Source: DATBAK01 sp038240075
GTDB taxonomy: Bacteria > Actinomycetota > Acidimicrobiia > IMCC26256 > PALSA-610
Length of the DNA stretch: 32,193 nucleotides
NCBI GenBank assembly: GCA_038240075.1
Contig: JBBSEC010000049.1
Coordinates: 1 to 32,193 of the forward strand
Direction of reading: 5' to 3'
The position numbers and the translations under genes were made by a program. Shown in pieces: positions 14,653 to 22,107 of the stretch; position 1 is the stretch's first letter; the number at the start of each line of letters is the position of its first letter. The notes beneath the pieces are model-generated. The model was not told where the DNA came from. It made no database searches and saw only the letters and a list, made by a program, of their open reading frames with translations.

Positions 14653-16299
14653 ATGCTCGTCGCCGCGCCGACCACCGCAGCCGAACAGCACGACCGCCGC
14701 TGGTTGACGCTCGGCGTGCTCTGCCTGAGCCTGCTGATCGTGTTCGTCGGCAACTCGAGCCTGAACGTCACCCTCCCCACCCTCTCTCGTGACCTGCACG
14801 CGACCGAGTCACAGCTGCAGTGGATCGTGGCGATCTACTCGCTCGTCTTCGCCGGCCTGCTCTTCTCCACCGGCGCGATCGGCGACCGGTTCGGGCGGAA
14901 GGGCGCGCTCCAGTTCGGCCTGCTCCTGTTCCTCTTCGGCGCTGGTCTCGCGTCGCTGTCGACGGCGATGTGGCAGCTCATCGCGTGCCGCGCGGTGATG
15001 GGCGCGGCGGGCGCGTTCATCATGCCGTCGACCCTCTCGATCATCATCAACGTCTTCCCGCCGCACGAACGACCCAAGGCCATCGCGATCTGGGCGAGCA
15101 TCACGGGCGCGTCCGGGGCCTTCGGCCCGGTGGCGAGCGGGCTCCTCCTCGGGCACTTCTGGTACGGCTCGGTGTTCCTCATCAACGTCCCGATCATCGT
15201 GCTCGCGCTGGTCTCGGGACACTTCCTGGTTCCGAAGTCGCGCGACCCGGAGCAGGCGAGCTTCGACCCCGGTGGCTCGCTGCTCTCGATCATCGGCATC
15301 GTCGCGCTCGTCTACGGGTTGATCGAGGCACCGTCGCACGGTTGGGCGAGCGCGAGCACGCTCGGCGCGTTCGCGGTTGCGATCGTCGTGCTCGGCGCGT
15401 TCGTGGCATGGGAGTTGCGCGTCGCGGAGCCGATGGTCGACATGCACTACTTCCGCAACCCGGCCTTCAGCACCGGGACCGGAGGGATGATCCTCGTGTT
15501 CGCCTCGATGTACGGCGTGATGTTCCTCATCACCCAGTACTTCCAGCTCGTGCTCAACTACAGCGCGCTCTCCGCCGCGCTGCGCCTGATGCCGATCGCG
15601 CTGATCATGCTCGTCGTGGCGCCGATGACGCCTCGGTTGTGCGCACGTTTCGGCGCGCACCGCGTCGTCACGTTCGGGATGCTCTGCATCGGGACGGCCT
15701 TCCTCATGTTCACGTTGCTGACGACGCACACGCCGTACGCACTCGTGGTCGTCTGCGTGATCCCGCTCACGGCGGGAATCGCGCTCGCGATGTCGCCCAT
15801 GACCGCGTCGATCATGGGCGCGGTTCCGCCCCGACGGGCCGGTGCCGGCTCCGCGATGAACGACGCGTCACGCGAGCTCGGCGCGGCACTCGGCGTCGCC
15901 GTCCTCGGAAGCGTCGCCGCGTCGCGTTACAGCGCGCAGATCGGGCACCTGGTGACGAACCTCAGCCCGCACGACCGCTCGGCGGCCCGCACGTCGATCG
16001 CGGGTGCGTTGCAGGTCGCCGGCAAGCTCCACGGCACGGCGAACACCGCGCTCACCAACGGTGCGCACACCTCGTTCGTCGGCGGCCTGCACCTTGCCGT
16101 GCTCGTCGGTTCCGCGCTCTCGTTCTGCGCCGCCGCGATCGTGTACCGGTACCTCCCGCACTCGCTCGCGCCCGAAGGTGCGATGCACGGGTCGGTCGGC
16201 GCACTCGAGGAGGCTGCGGAGATGGGCCTCGGCGGCGTGCCGCCCGTCTTCTCCGACCAGGTGGAAGGGCGCGTCGAGAACGCCGAGCAACCGGCGTGA
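14653..16299 (+). CDS. MFS drug exporter, DHA2 (14-helix) family, divergent from TetR
   Basis: 548 residues from ATG 14653. It has about 14 helices with DHA2 marks: FVGNSSLNVTLPTLSRDL in helix 1, QWIVAIYSLVFAGLL in helix 2, motif A as GAIGDRFGRKGAL, and motif C-like GASGAFGPVASGLLLG with FLINVPI following. It ends with an acidic cytoplasmic tail (GALEEAAEMG...ENAEQPA). The Asp of the common D-x-T-x-x-N-V-A-L-P motif in helix 1 is replaced (GNSSLNVTLP), whereas the sister pump keeps DNTVLNVAIP, so proton coupling or substrate charge preference may differ. It is likely controlled by the TetR operator 50 bases upstream. The substrate is unknown. Confidence 0.92.
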   Translation: MLVAAPTTAAEQHDRRWLTLGVLCLSLLIVFVGNSSLNVTLPTLSRDLHATESQLQWIVAIYSLVFAGLLFSTGAIGDRFGRKGALQFGLLLFLFGAGLASLSTAMWQLIACRAVMGAAGAFIMPSTLSIIINVFPPHERPKAIAIWASITGASGAFGPVASGLLLGHFWYGSVFLINVPIIVLALVSGHFLVPKSRDPEQASFDPGGSLLSIIGIVALVYGLIEAPSHGWASASTLGAFAVAIVVLGAFVAWELRVAEPMVDMHYFRNPAFSTGTGGMILVFASMYGVMFLITQYFQLVLNYSALSAALRLMPIALIMLVVAPMTPRLCARFGAHRVVTFGMLCIGTAFLMFTLLTTHTPYALVVVCVIPLTAGIALAMSPMTASIMGAVPPRRAGAGSAMNDASRELGAALGVAVLGSVAASRYSAQIGHLVTNLSPHDRSAARTSIAGALQVAGKLHGTANTALTNGAHTSFVGGLHLAVLVGSALSFCAAAIVYRYLPHSLAPEGAMHGSVGALEEAAEMGLGGVPPVFSDQVEGRVENAEQPA

Positions 16300-16309
16300 C
16301 CGCGCGAGA

Positions 16310-16335
16310 GTGTCGGGTGTGATCACACCCGACAC
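16310..16335. repeat. perfect 26-bp palindrome at MFS end / DinB start
   Basis: GTGTCGGGTGTGA (16310-16322) is followed immediately by its exact reverse complement (16323-16335). It begins 10 bases after the MFS stop, where a terminator would sit, but has no T tract, and it contains the GTG start (16319) of the next gene. The right arm encodes the conserved ITPDT of the DinB-like protein, so only the left arm is free to vary. It may be a hairpin terminator, a translation-control hairpin, or a dimeric repressor site. Confidence 0.75.
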
Positions 16336-16840
16336 CAAGGACTGGACGTGGGTGCTGACGCGCCCGTGTGGCGAGTGCAGATTCGACGCCCGCGCCTTCG
16401 AGCGGGAGCTCATTGGCCCGATGATCCTGAGCAACGCGGCGGCGTGGCAGCGGGTGCTGCGGGGCCGGGCCGTCGAGATCAGGCCGACCGACGACGTGTG
16501 GTCACCACTCGAATATACGTGCCACGTGCGCGACGTCTTCCGGATCTACGACGAGCGGCTCCGGCTCATGCTCACCGAGGACGGCCCGCAGTACCCGAAC
16601 TGGGACCAGGACGCGACCGCCGTCGCCGAGAACTACGTCGGGCAGGACCCGGCCGTCGTGGCCGACGAGCTCGTGGCCGACGCGGCCCGGATCGCCGAGC
16701 GGTTCGACGGTGTGGGCGGCGACCAGTGGGAACGCACCGGAACCCGCGGCGACGGCGCCACCTTCACCATCGAGTCGTTCGCGCGCTACCTGATCCACGA
16801 CCCGGTGCATCACTTGTACGACGTCGGGAAGAGCTCGTAG
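16319..16840 (+). CDS. DinB-superfamily (DinB_2-like) protein
   Basis: 173 residues from GTG 16319; another GTG in frame at 16310 is possible. The protein starts with ITPDTKDWTWV, a conserved opening in actinobacterial DinB-like proteins, followed by a CxxC (RPCGEC). A four-helix bundle is expected, with the histidines of the DinB metal site in EYTCHVRDV and in the last helix RYLIHDPVHHLYDV. Relatives include thiol-dependent transferases (mycothiol or bacillithiol S-transferases) and many uncharacterised proteins often misnamed methyltransferases. Mycothiol-linked detoxification is a reasonable guess because of the neighbouring drug exporters, but it is not shown. The start lies inside the 26-bp palindrome, which may limit its translation. 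Confidence 0.82.
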   Translation: MITPDTKDWTWVLTRPCGECRFDARAFERELIGPMILSNAAAWQRVLRGRAVEIRPTDDVWSPLEYTCHVRDVFRIYDERLRLMLTEDGPQYPNWDQDATAVAENYVGQDPAVVADELVADAARIAERFDGVGGDQWERTGTRGDGATFTIESFARYLIHDPVHHLYDVGKSS

Positions 16841-16853
16841 TCGGTCGAGCGCG

Positions 16854-17963
16854 TTACTCGTCCAACAGCGTGCACATGCGCTGCGTCGTGTCGATCCACT
16901 CCTCGACGATGTCGAAGACGACATCCTTCGCCGCGCGCACCTGGTTCATGCGCCCGACGATCTGGCCGACGGGAGAGCCCGAGAGGTCCTTCGAGTGCGC
17001 GCGCATGAAGCGGTGCGCGGCCGGGGCGTACAAGATGCCCTGCAACGGCATCGGGAGCGGCGCCGGAGCCTCGGGACGCTCCCATGCCTCCGTCCAACCG
17101 GTCCGGAGCTGGCGCGCGGGCTTGCCAGTCATCGACCGCGAACGAACCGTGTCGCCGAAGCCCGCGGCGAGCAGGTTCTCGATCACCCACGGTTCCGTGT
17201 CGGACTCGGCCACCGTGAGCCAGATCGATCCGGTCCACGCGCCCTGCGCGCCGAGCGCCAGCGCCGCGGCCATCTGCCGGCCGCGGCCGATCCCGCCGGC
17301 CGCGAGCACGGGCACGTCGGGGCCGACCGTGTCGACGATCTCGGGCACGAGCACCATCGTGGAGATCTCCCCGGTGTGACCCCCGGCCTCGGTCCCCTGG
17401 GCGATGATCACGTCGACCCCGCGCTCGATGTTGCGTTGCGCGTGGCGCGTCGCTCCCGAGAGCGCGCCGACGAGCACGCCCTTCGCGTGCGCGGCCTCGA
17501 CCGCGTACTCCGGAGGCGGTCCGAGCGCGTTGACGAGCATCGAAACGGGATGACGCAGCGCGATCTCGACCTGCCCGGGTCCTTCGCGCTCGACGCCGAG
17601 CCCCGCCGCCTTCATCACACCGTCGACGCCCTCGGGAAGCGCGGGCACGTGGTACTCCGCCAGCACCTCCTCGACGTACTCGCGATGCTCCGCGGGGATC
17701 AGCGATTCGAGTGAGCCGAAGTCGAACTCCTCACCCTTGCCGACGAACTTCTCCGGCATCGCGAAGTCGACGCCGTACGGCTTGCCGTTCACGTGGTCGT
17801 CGATCCACGTCAGCTCGATCTCGAGCTGGTCGGGACTGAACGCGAGCGCGCCGAGCACTCCGTAGCCACCCGCGTTCGTGACGGCCGCGACGACGTCGCG
17901 GCAATGCGAGAACGCGAACAGCGGGAACTCGATCCCGAGCCGGTCACAGATGGGGGTCCTCAC
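16854..17963 (-). CDS. nitronate monooxygenase / 2-nitropropane dioxygenase-like flavoprotein
   Basis: 369 residues from GTG 17963, set by a perfect GGAGG (17976-17972) eight bases upstream. A TIM-barrel FMN enzyme: N-terminal MRTPICDRLGIEFPL and VTNAGGYGVLGA, the FMN-phosphate/catalytic loop AQGTEAGGHTG (188-198, H196 being the usual base), and the second phosphate loop LAAGGIGRGRQMAAALALGAQGAWTGS. An insertion at about 50-140 is longer than in the compact Pseudomonas-type enzymes. The family oxidises nitronates, and some members act on other substrates or as enoyl-ACP reductase (FabK). In actinobacteria many such paralogues sit in degradation operons. It follows a cyclase-family hydrolase by 18 bases, so the two are co-transcribed. 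The substrate is unknown. Confidence 0.9.
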   Translation of the reverse strand: MRTPICDRLGIEFPLFAFSHCRDVVAAVTNAGGYGVLGALAFSPDQLEIELTWIDDHVNGKPYGVDFAMPEKFVGKGEEFDFGSLESLIPAEHREYVEEVLAEYHVPALPEGVDGVMKAAGLGVEREGPGQVEIALRHPVSMLVNALGPPPEYAVEAAHAKGVLVGALSGATRHAQRNIERGVDVIIAQGTEAGGHTGEISTMVLVPEIVDTVGPDVPVLAAGGIGRGRQMAAALALGAQGAWTGSIWLTVAESDTEPWVIENLLAAGFGDTVRSRSMTGKPARQLRTGWTEAWERPEAPAPLPMPLQGILYAPAAHRFMRAHSKDLSGSPVGQIVGRMNQVRAAKDVVFDIVEEWIDTTQRMCTLLDE

Positions 17964-17971
17964 GTCACGGG

Positions 17972-17976
17972 CCTCC
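17972..17976 (-). promoter_or_regulatory. consensus ribosome binding site of the NMO-like gene
   Basis: GGAGG read on the minus strand, eight bases before GTG 17963, inside the 18-base gap to the upstream cyclase-family gene. It fixes the start and supports independent translation within the operon. Confidence 0.8.
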
Positions 17977-17981
17977 GTTGG

Positions 17982-18980
17982 TCACTTGACGAAGATCGGG
18001 TTGAGGGGCGATCCGCTCGCGCCGACCACGGGCATCGGCGCGGCCACGAAGAATCCCTCCGATACTCCGTCGGCCGCGCAGTCGGCCGCAAGCTCGTCGA
18101 GGTCGAACAACTCCCCCACAAGCAGGCCGAGGTCGCGCAGTGCGGCGACGTGCCACGTGAGGAACGGCTCACCGGATTCGGGCGGCACGACCTGGCACGC
18201 GGCGGTGTCGGTCGCGATCATCGCGACGTCGTGATCGTGAAGCCACGGGATCGCGCGGATGGAGATCCCGGGCTCGTGGCGGGTGCGCGCCTCGGGGCTC
18301 GACGGGTCGAGGCCCATCTTCCAGCTGATGTGGCCGGTGTGCACGAGCACGATGTCGCCGGGTCCGACCGCGACACCCTGCGCAGCCGCGGCGCCGTCGA
18401 GCGCGTCGGGACCGATCCCGAAGCCGGGCTCGAGGTGCTCGACACCGCGATGTCGCGCGACGTCGAGCAAGACCGCGCGGCCGACGATTCCGCGCGCGAG
18501 GTGGTGGATCCCGAGCCGGCGCGCGCCGCTGGTCGCGGTGACGAGGCCGGCCCAGTAACCGTTGTACAACGTGCCGTCGCCGCCCACGTGACCGAAGCCG
18601 TCGATCTGGGTCGACGCCTGGAGCGCCATGACCACGTAGTCGTCCGACACCGGGAACGCGGCACCGCCCCGGCCGCTGCCGAGGACGGCATCGCCCGCCG
18701 CCATCCCGTAGAAGTGCAGCGGCTCGGATCGGTACCCGCCCGGCGTCGGCGGCCCGATGGGGAGCGCGAGCGAGAACCGCTTGCCCGTCTTCACCAGTGC
18801 GGCGGCCGCCGCGATGCGTTCGGCCGAGAGCAGGTTGGCCGTACCGATCTGATCGAGGTCGCCGAAGCGACCCCAGTTGTGGTGCTCTCCCGGTGTCGCG
18901 CCGACGACCTTTCCGTTGCCATCGACGCGGTAGTCGGGTGGATCCCAGCCCGAGAAGGGCTGGTCGGGGACGTCTCTCAT
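17982..18980 (-). CDS. cyclase-family (kynurenine formamidase-like) metal hydrolase
   Basis: 332 residues from ATG 18980. Matches the cyclase family (PF04199 type): an N-terminal WGRFGDLDQIGTANLL segment, LALPIGPPTPGGYRSEPLHF, and the metal-binding block STQIDGFGHVGGDGTLYNG (D127, H131, D135), which corresponds to HxGTHxDxPxH in kynurenine formamidases. Further on come IVLVHTGHISWKMG and a C-terminal WHVAALRDLGLLVGELFDLDELA. Many actinobacterial homologues of this 'W-G-x-x-DQ-x-G-x-x-N-x-L' subgroup remain uncharacterised; hydrolysis of an amide or lactone is the general expectation. No ribosome site is evident before the ATG, so a leaderless mRNA is possible. It is the first gene of a pair with the NMO-like flavoenzyme. 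Confidence 0.87.
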   Translation of the reverse strand: MRDVPDQPFSGWDPPDYRVDGNGKVVGATPGEHHNWGRFGDLDQIGTANLLSAERIAAAAALVKTGKRFSLALPIGPPTPGGYRSEPLHFYGMAAGDAVLGSGRGGAAFPVSDDYVVMALQASTQIDGFGHVGGDGTLYNGYWAGLVTATSGARRLGIHHLARGIVGRAVLLDVARHRGVEHLEPGFGIGPDALDGAAAAQGVAVGPGDIVLVHTGHISWKMGLDPSSPEARTRHEPGISIRAIPWLHDHDVAMIATDTAACQVVPPESGEPFLTWHVAALRDLGLLVGELFDLDELAADCAADGVSEGFFVAAPMPVVGASGSPLNPIFVK

Positions 18981-19003
18981 GCGCGCAAGCTATCGCTGAC
19001 GCG

Positions 19004-19033
19004 AAGCGCCCCGCCGGGGAGGGCGGGGCGCTT
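19004..19033 (-). terminator. 12-bp stem-loop terminator after beta-helix gene
   Basis: AAGCGCCCCGCC (19004-19015) pairs perfectly with GGCGGGGCGCTT (19022-19033) across a 6-base loop. It lies between the stop of the beta-helix gene (19070) and the start of the cyclase gene (18980), both on the minus strand, and so probably ends the beta-helix transcript. There is no T tract. Confidence 0.65.
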
Positions 19034-19069
19034 GCGATCACTACTGGATGGGCCGAAGCCCGTTTGCTG

Positions 19070-20419
19070 CTACGAGCAGAGGCCCGTGTTCGGCGACGAC
19101 GTGATGCAGTCGTTGCTGTTCCACGCGTTCTCGTTGCCGTTGTCCTGCGCATCCGGCGAGTTGTGCCGCATGACGTTGGACTGGAACGTGTTGGCGTTCG
19201 CTCCGGTGTTGGCCCAGATGCCCTGTGCGTGGTTCGACTTCACCGTGTTCGACGAGACCGAGTTGCCGGTCGCCGTTCCATCGGAACCGTCGAGGTAGAT
19301 GCCGGACGCAAGGTTCTTGCTCGTGGTCGTACCCGTGATCACCGAGTTCGTGCCACCGTAGGAACCAATGCCGTTGCCGGCGTTCGCCGAGAACGTTCCG
19401 CCGGAAACCGTCACGCCATCGACGTTGTCGAGCGTCAGGCCGTCGTAGAACGTCGAGTTGGTCGAGCTCGTCGTCGAGACGGAGAAGCCGTTGCTCTGGT
19501 ACACGTAGATGTTGTTGTCGGAGCTCTTCACCTTGGAGTTGGTGAGGGCGACGCTTCCGGCCTGGTAGATCAAGATGCCGGAGGCGCAGTGGCAGTCACT
19601 CAGGTTGGTGTCACCCGAGACGGTCGCCTTGTCGATCGAGCCGGCAGCGCCGCCACTGAGCTGGATCCCGTTCTGCGCGATCGCCGCAGTCGGGGTACCC
19701 GTGACCTTGGCCGACGAGACCGTACAGACCGTTGCCGCACCCTTGCAGGTGATGCCGTTCTTGTTGTACGAGCCGACCGTGACGTTCGTCATCGCAACGT
19801 TCGCCGAGCCCGCGCCGGACGACGCGACGTAGATCGCGTCTCCGACCTGGCAACCCGTGATGCCGTCGGCGGGCTGCGTGTGCTGCACCGTGACGTGGCT
19901 CAGCGAGCCGCTCGCGCCGAGGAACTCGACACCCGAGAAGCTGGTGCCGGTGCACGCCGGGAAGCCGGCCTGCGAACCGTCGATCGTGACGTTCGCGATC
20001 GTGACGCCGGTCGTTCCGGGCGCGACCGCGACGATCGCCTCGACGGGTGTCGTGCCGTCCGACTTCGTCGAGTTGGCCGTGACGGCCGTCGGCTCGATGA
20101 CCACGGCGCCCTTGCCCTGGATCGTGAGACCCGAGGTCGCGACCGTGAGCTGCGCGTCGTACGTGCCGGCCGACAGCAGGATGCGGGTGTTCGGTGTCGC
20201 GGTCGCAACCGCGGTCGTCACCGAGCACGGCTGCACCTTCGAGCACGCGCCGCCCGTGCCGTTCGGCGCGGCGTAGGCGGTCTTCACTGCGGCGACGACC
20301 GCGTTGGCCGACGGTGCGGCTGCGAACGCGAAACCGGCGACGAGCACGAGGGCTCCACCGGTGCGCAGCATCGCCGAACGCGCGATCCCGCGGCCGGGTG
20401 TTGAGTGGATTTCAGACAT
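19070..20419 (-). CDS. secreted right-handed parallel beta-helix repeat protein
   Basis: 449 residues from ATG 20419, with GGGAG close upstream; an upstream in-frame start would only add MQFVTTQGRA-type sequence. A basic region followed by a hydrophobic core (TGGALVLVAGFAFAAAPSANA, cleavage likely after ANA near residue 38-40) forms a Sec signal peptide. The mature part is a Thr/Ser/Gly/Asn-rich solenoid with repeating short strands of the N-G-I / V-T-N-V-T type (GVTIANVTIDGS, NNIYVYQSNGF, NGIGSYGG, SGIYLDGSDGTATGNSVSSNTV), typical of Pectate_lyase_3/NosD-like beta-helices. At least ten Cys suggest disulfides. It could be a polysaccharide-binding or -cleaving surface protein; no catalytic set was recognised. 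It is a monocistronic gene with a terminator after it and a 245-base upstream gap. Confidence 0.85.
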   Translation of the reverse strand: MSEIHSTPGRGIARSAMLRTGGALVLVAGFAFAAAPSANAVVAAVKTAYAAPNGTGGACSKVQPCSVTTAVATATPNTRILLSAGTYDAQLTVATSGLTIQGKGAVVIEPTAVTANSTKSDGTTPVEAIVAVAPGTTGVTIANVTIDGSQAGFPACTGTSFSGVEFLGASGSLSHVTVQHTQPADGITGCQVGDAIYVASSGAGSANVAMTNVTVGSYNKNGITCKGAATVCTVSSAKVTGTPTAAIAQNGIQLSGGAAGSIDKATVSGDTNLSDCHCASGILIYQAGSVALTNSKVKSSDNNIYVYQSNGFSVSTTSSTNSTFYDGLTLDNVDGVTVSGGTFSANAGNGIGSYGGTNSVITGTTTSKNLASGIYLDGSDGTATGNSVSSNTVKSNHAQGIWANTGANANTFQSNVMRHNSPDAQDNGNENAWNSNDCITSSPNTGLCS

Positions 20420-20664
20420 AGCTCTCCCTTGAGTTGTCACGAACTGCAATGTGGTCTTGCACCGGCTCGAACGGACCCGATGAGGGCGCGCGCGGATCAG
20501 GCACTGACGGCGTGCTGGCCCGTCATGTCTTGCTGTGCCGGAAGGAGCCCCACAGCCGGTGCCCGGATCGCTCCGCTGCCGCCCGCGTTTCCTCCGCCTT
20601 GCGACGGACTCTAGCAGAAAGTATTCAAGATACTACGGAGAGTGGTCGATAGGGGCCGTTTGGC
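20420..20664. other. gap between beta-helix and SDR genes
   Basis: About 245 bases separate the ATG of the beta-helix gene from the stop of the SDR gene. I see no credible gene. An AT-richer patch at about 20608-20636 contains a short inverted repeat (AGTAT/ATACT, 20620-20634) and a TAGAGT -10-like hexamer on the minus strand, which would give a leader of about 180 bases. This is too weak to call a promoter. Confidence 0.4.
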
Positions 20665-21495
20665 CTACCCGGATCTCCCCGGGCCGGCGGGCCGCTCCAG
20701 CTCGCGGTCGGTCGCGTAGGTCGGCGAATGGGCCGTGAAGCCGCCGTCGACGCGCAGGATCTCGCCGGTGATGAACGACGCCTCGTCGGACGCGAGGAAC
20801 GCGACCGCCCGCGCGATCTCCTCGGGATAGCCGAGCCGACCCGTGAGATGGCTCGTCGTGTAGCGCCGCAGCCGCTCCCCCATCGGACCGCCGAGCGCGT
20901 CCTGCGCCTCGCGCGCGACCACGACGCCGGGAGCCACCGCGTTGCAGCGGATCCCGCGCTCGCCGTACGCCGTCGCGACATTGCGGGTCAACGCGACGAG
21001 CCCGGCCTTCGACGTGCTGTACGCGAGCAGCGACGTGCCGCCGTAGAACGCGGCCGCCGACGCGGTGTTGACGATCGAGCCGCCACTGCGCGCCAACATC
21101 GCCGGCACCGCGAAGCGGCAGCCGAGCATCGGGCCGGTGAGGTTCACCTCGAGCACCCGGTGCCACGTCTCGAGGTCCATCGACACGACATCCTGATCAC
21201 GCTGGTTCTGGTCGAGCGCAGCCGCGTTGTTGTGCAACACGTCGAGACCGCCGAACGCCGCGACCGTGTCGGCGACCATCGACGCGACCGCGTCGGGATC
21301 GGCAACGTCGACCACCTGCGACCGCGCGCTCCCACCGGCCGCAACGATCTCGGCGACGACCGCATCGGCCGCGGTCGCGCGCACGTCGGCGACGGTGACC
21401 GCGGCGCCTTCCGACGCGAGCAGCACGGCGGTGGCGCGACCGATCCCCGATCCGGCTCCCGTGACGATGGCGACCTTTCCGTCGAAGCGACTCAC
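20665..21495 (-). CDS. short-chain dehydrogenase/reductase (SDR)
   Basis: 276 residues from GTG 21495, which overlaps the TGA of the upstream PadR gene (GTGA) and is preceded by AGGGGAG. Classical SDR elements: TGAGSGIG (12-19) for the cofactor, VDVADPDA (Asp at the adenine pocket), NNAA, a catalytic Ser in NTASAAAFYGG, YSTSK, and the C-terminal I.GEILRVDGGF. The residue set fits NAD(P)-dependent oxidation or reduction of an alcohol or ketone. A tail of about 25 residues after DGGF is longer than usual. The substrate is unknown. Coupling with a PadR regulator suggests it is expressed on sensing a small molecule. Confidence 0.92.
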   Translation of the reverse strand: MSRFDGKVAIVTGAGSGIGRATAVLLASEGAAVTVADVRATAADAVVAEIVAAGGSARSQVVDVADPDAVASMVADTVAAFGGLDVLHNNAAALDQNQRDQDVVSMDLETWHRVLEVNLTGPMLGCRFAVPAMLARSGGSIVNTASAAAFYGGTSLLAYSTSKAGLVALTRNVATAYGERGIRCNAVAPGVVVAREAQDALGGPMGERLRRYTTSHLTGRLGYPEEIARAVAFLASDEASFITGEILRVDGGFTAHSPTYATDRELERPAGPGRSG

Positions 21496-22025
21496 GAGCT
21501 CCCCTTCACCATCTGCGTGCGCAGGAACCGCCGCACGGCGAGCGCCTGCTCGCGGCGCCACCTCGCCAGGACGGCGTCGAACCCGCCGGCGGCGGGACGG
21601 CGTGTGACCGCCGCGAACACCGGATCGAGCCGCTCGAGCTGACGCGCGATCAGTGCGTCGGACGGCCGGCCGGCACGGTCGAGGAGTGCGAGCTTGACCA
21701 GCAGCTCGCTCCGCACCTCGCGAACGTGATCGACGGGCTCATCGAGCCAGCGGCGCAGGGCGGCCCGCCCCCGGCGCGTGCCGCGCACGATCGTGCGCTG
21801 CGGGCCGCGCACCCCCGCGGCCTCGCCACACTCCTCGATGAGCCCCTCGGCGAGGAGTGTGGCGATCGAGCGGTACACGAGCGGCCGGGACACGGTCCAG
21901 ATCCGCCCGATCGCGCCGTCGGCCGCGAGCTCGCGCACGACGGGCCAGCCGTGCGTCGGCCGCTCGGCGACGACGCCGAGCACGGCCCAATCGGAGAGCG
22001 ACAGCGCGGGGAGCGTCGTGGGCAC
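21492..22025 (-). CDS. PadR-family transcriptional regulator
   Basis: About 177 residues from GTG 22025, where family similarity starts (LPALSLSDWAVLGVVAERPTHGWPVVREL). Upstream in-frame codons exist but run into the divergent gene's promoter space. The winged helix (about 8-85) has the PadR hallmarks: a first helix for short-phenolic-type regulators, RPLVYRSIATLLAEGLIEE as recognition helix, and GPQRTIVRGTRRGRAALRRWL as wing. The C-terminal helices (about 95-170) form the dimerisation part. PadR proteins repress neighbouring genes and release on binding a phenolic or drug-like ligand. It is coupled to an SDR and divergent from a secreted propeller protein. A TAGGTT hexamer seven bases before the GTG would permit a leaderless message. 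Confidence 0.9.
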   Translation of the reverse strand: MPTTLPALSLSDWAVLGVVAERPTHGWPVVRELAADGAIGRIWTVSRPLVYRSIATLLAEGLIEECGEAAGVRGPQRTIVRGTRRGRAALRRWLDEPVDHVREVRSELLVKLALLDRAGRPSDALIARQLERLDPVFAAVTRRPAAGGFDAVLARWRREQALAVRRFLRTQMVKGSS

Positions 22026-22107
22026 GACATCGAACCTACCGTGAAAGCGGTTTGTCGTGTTTGTCCGCCGCGCGACTCTCGTCGATCCGATCGGGAACAC
22101 TGGGCGG

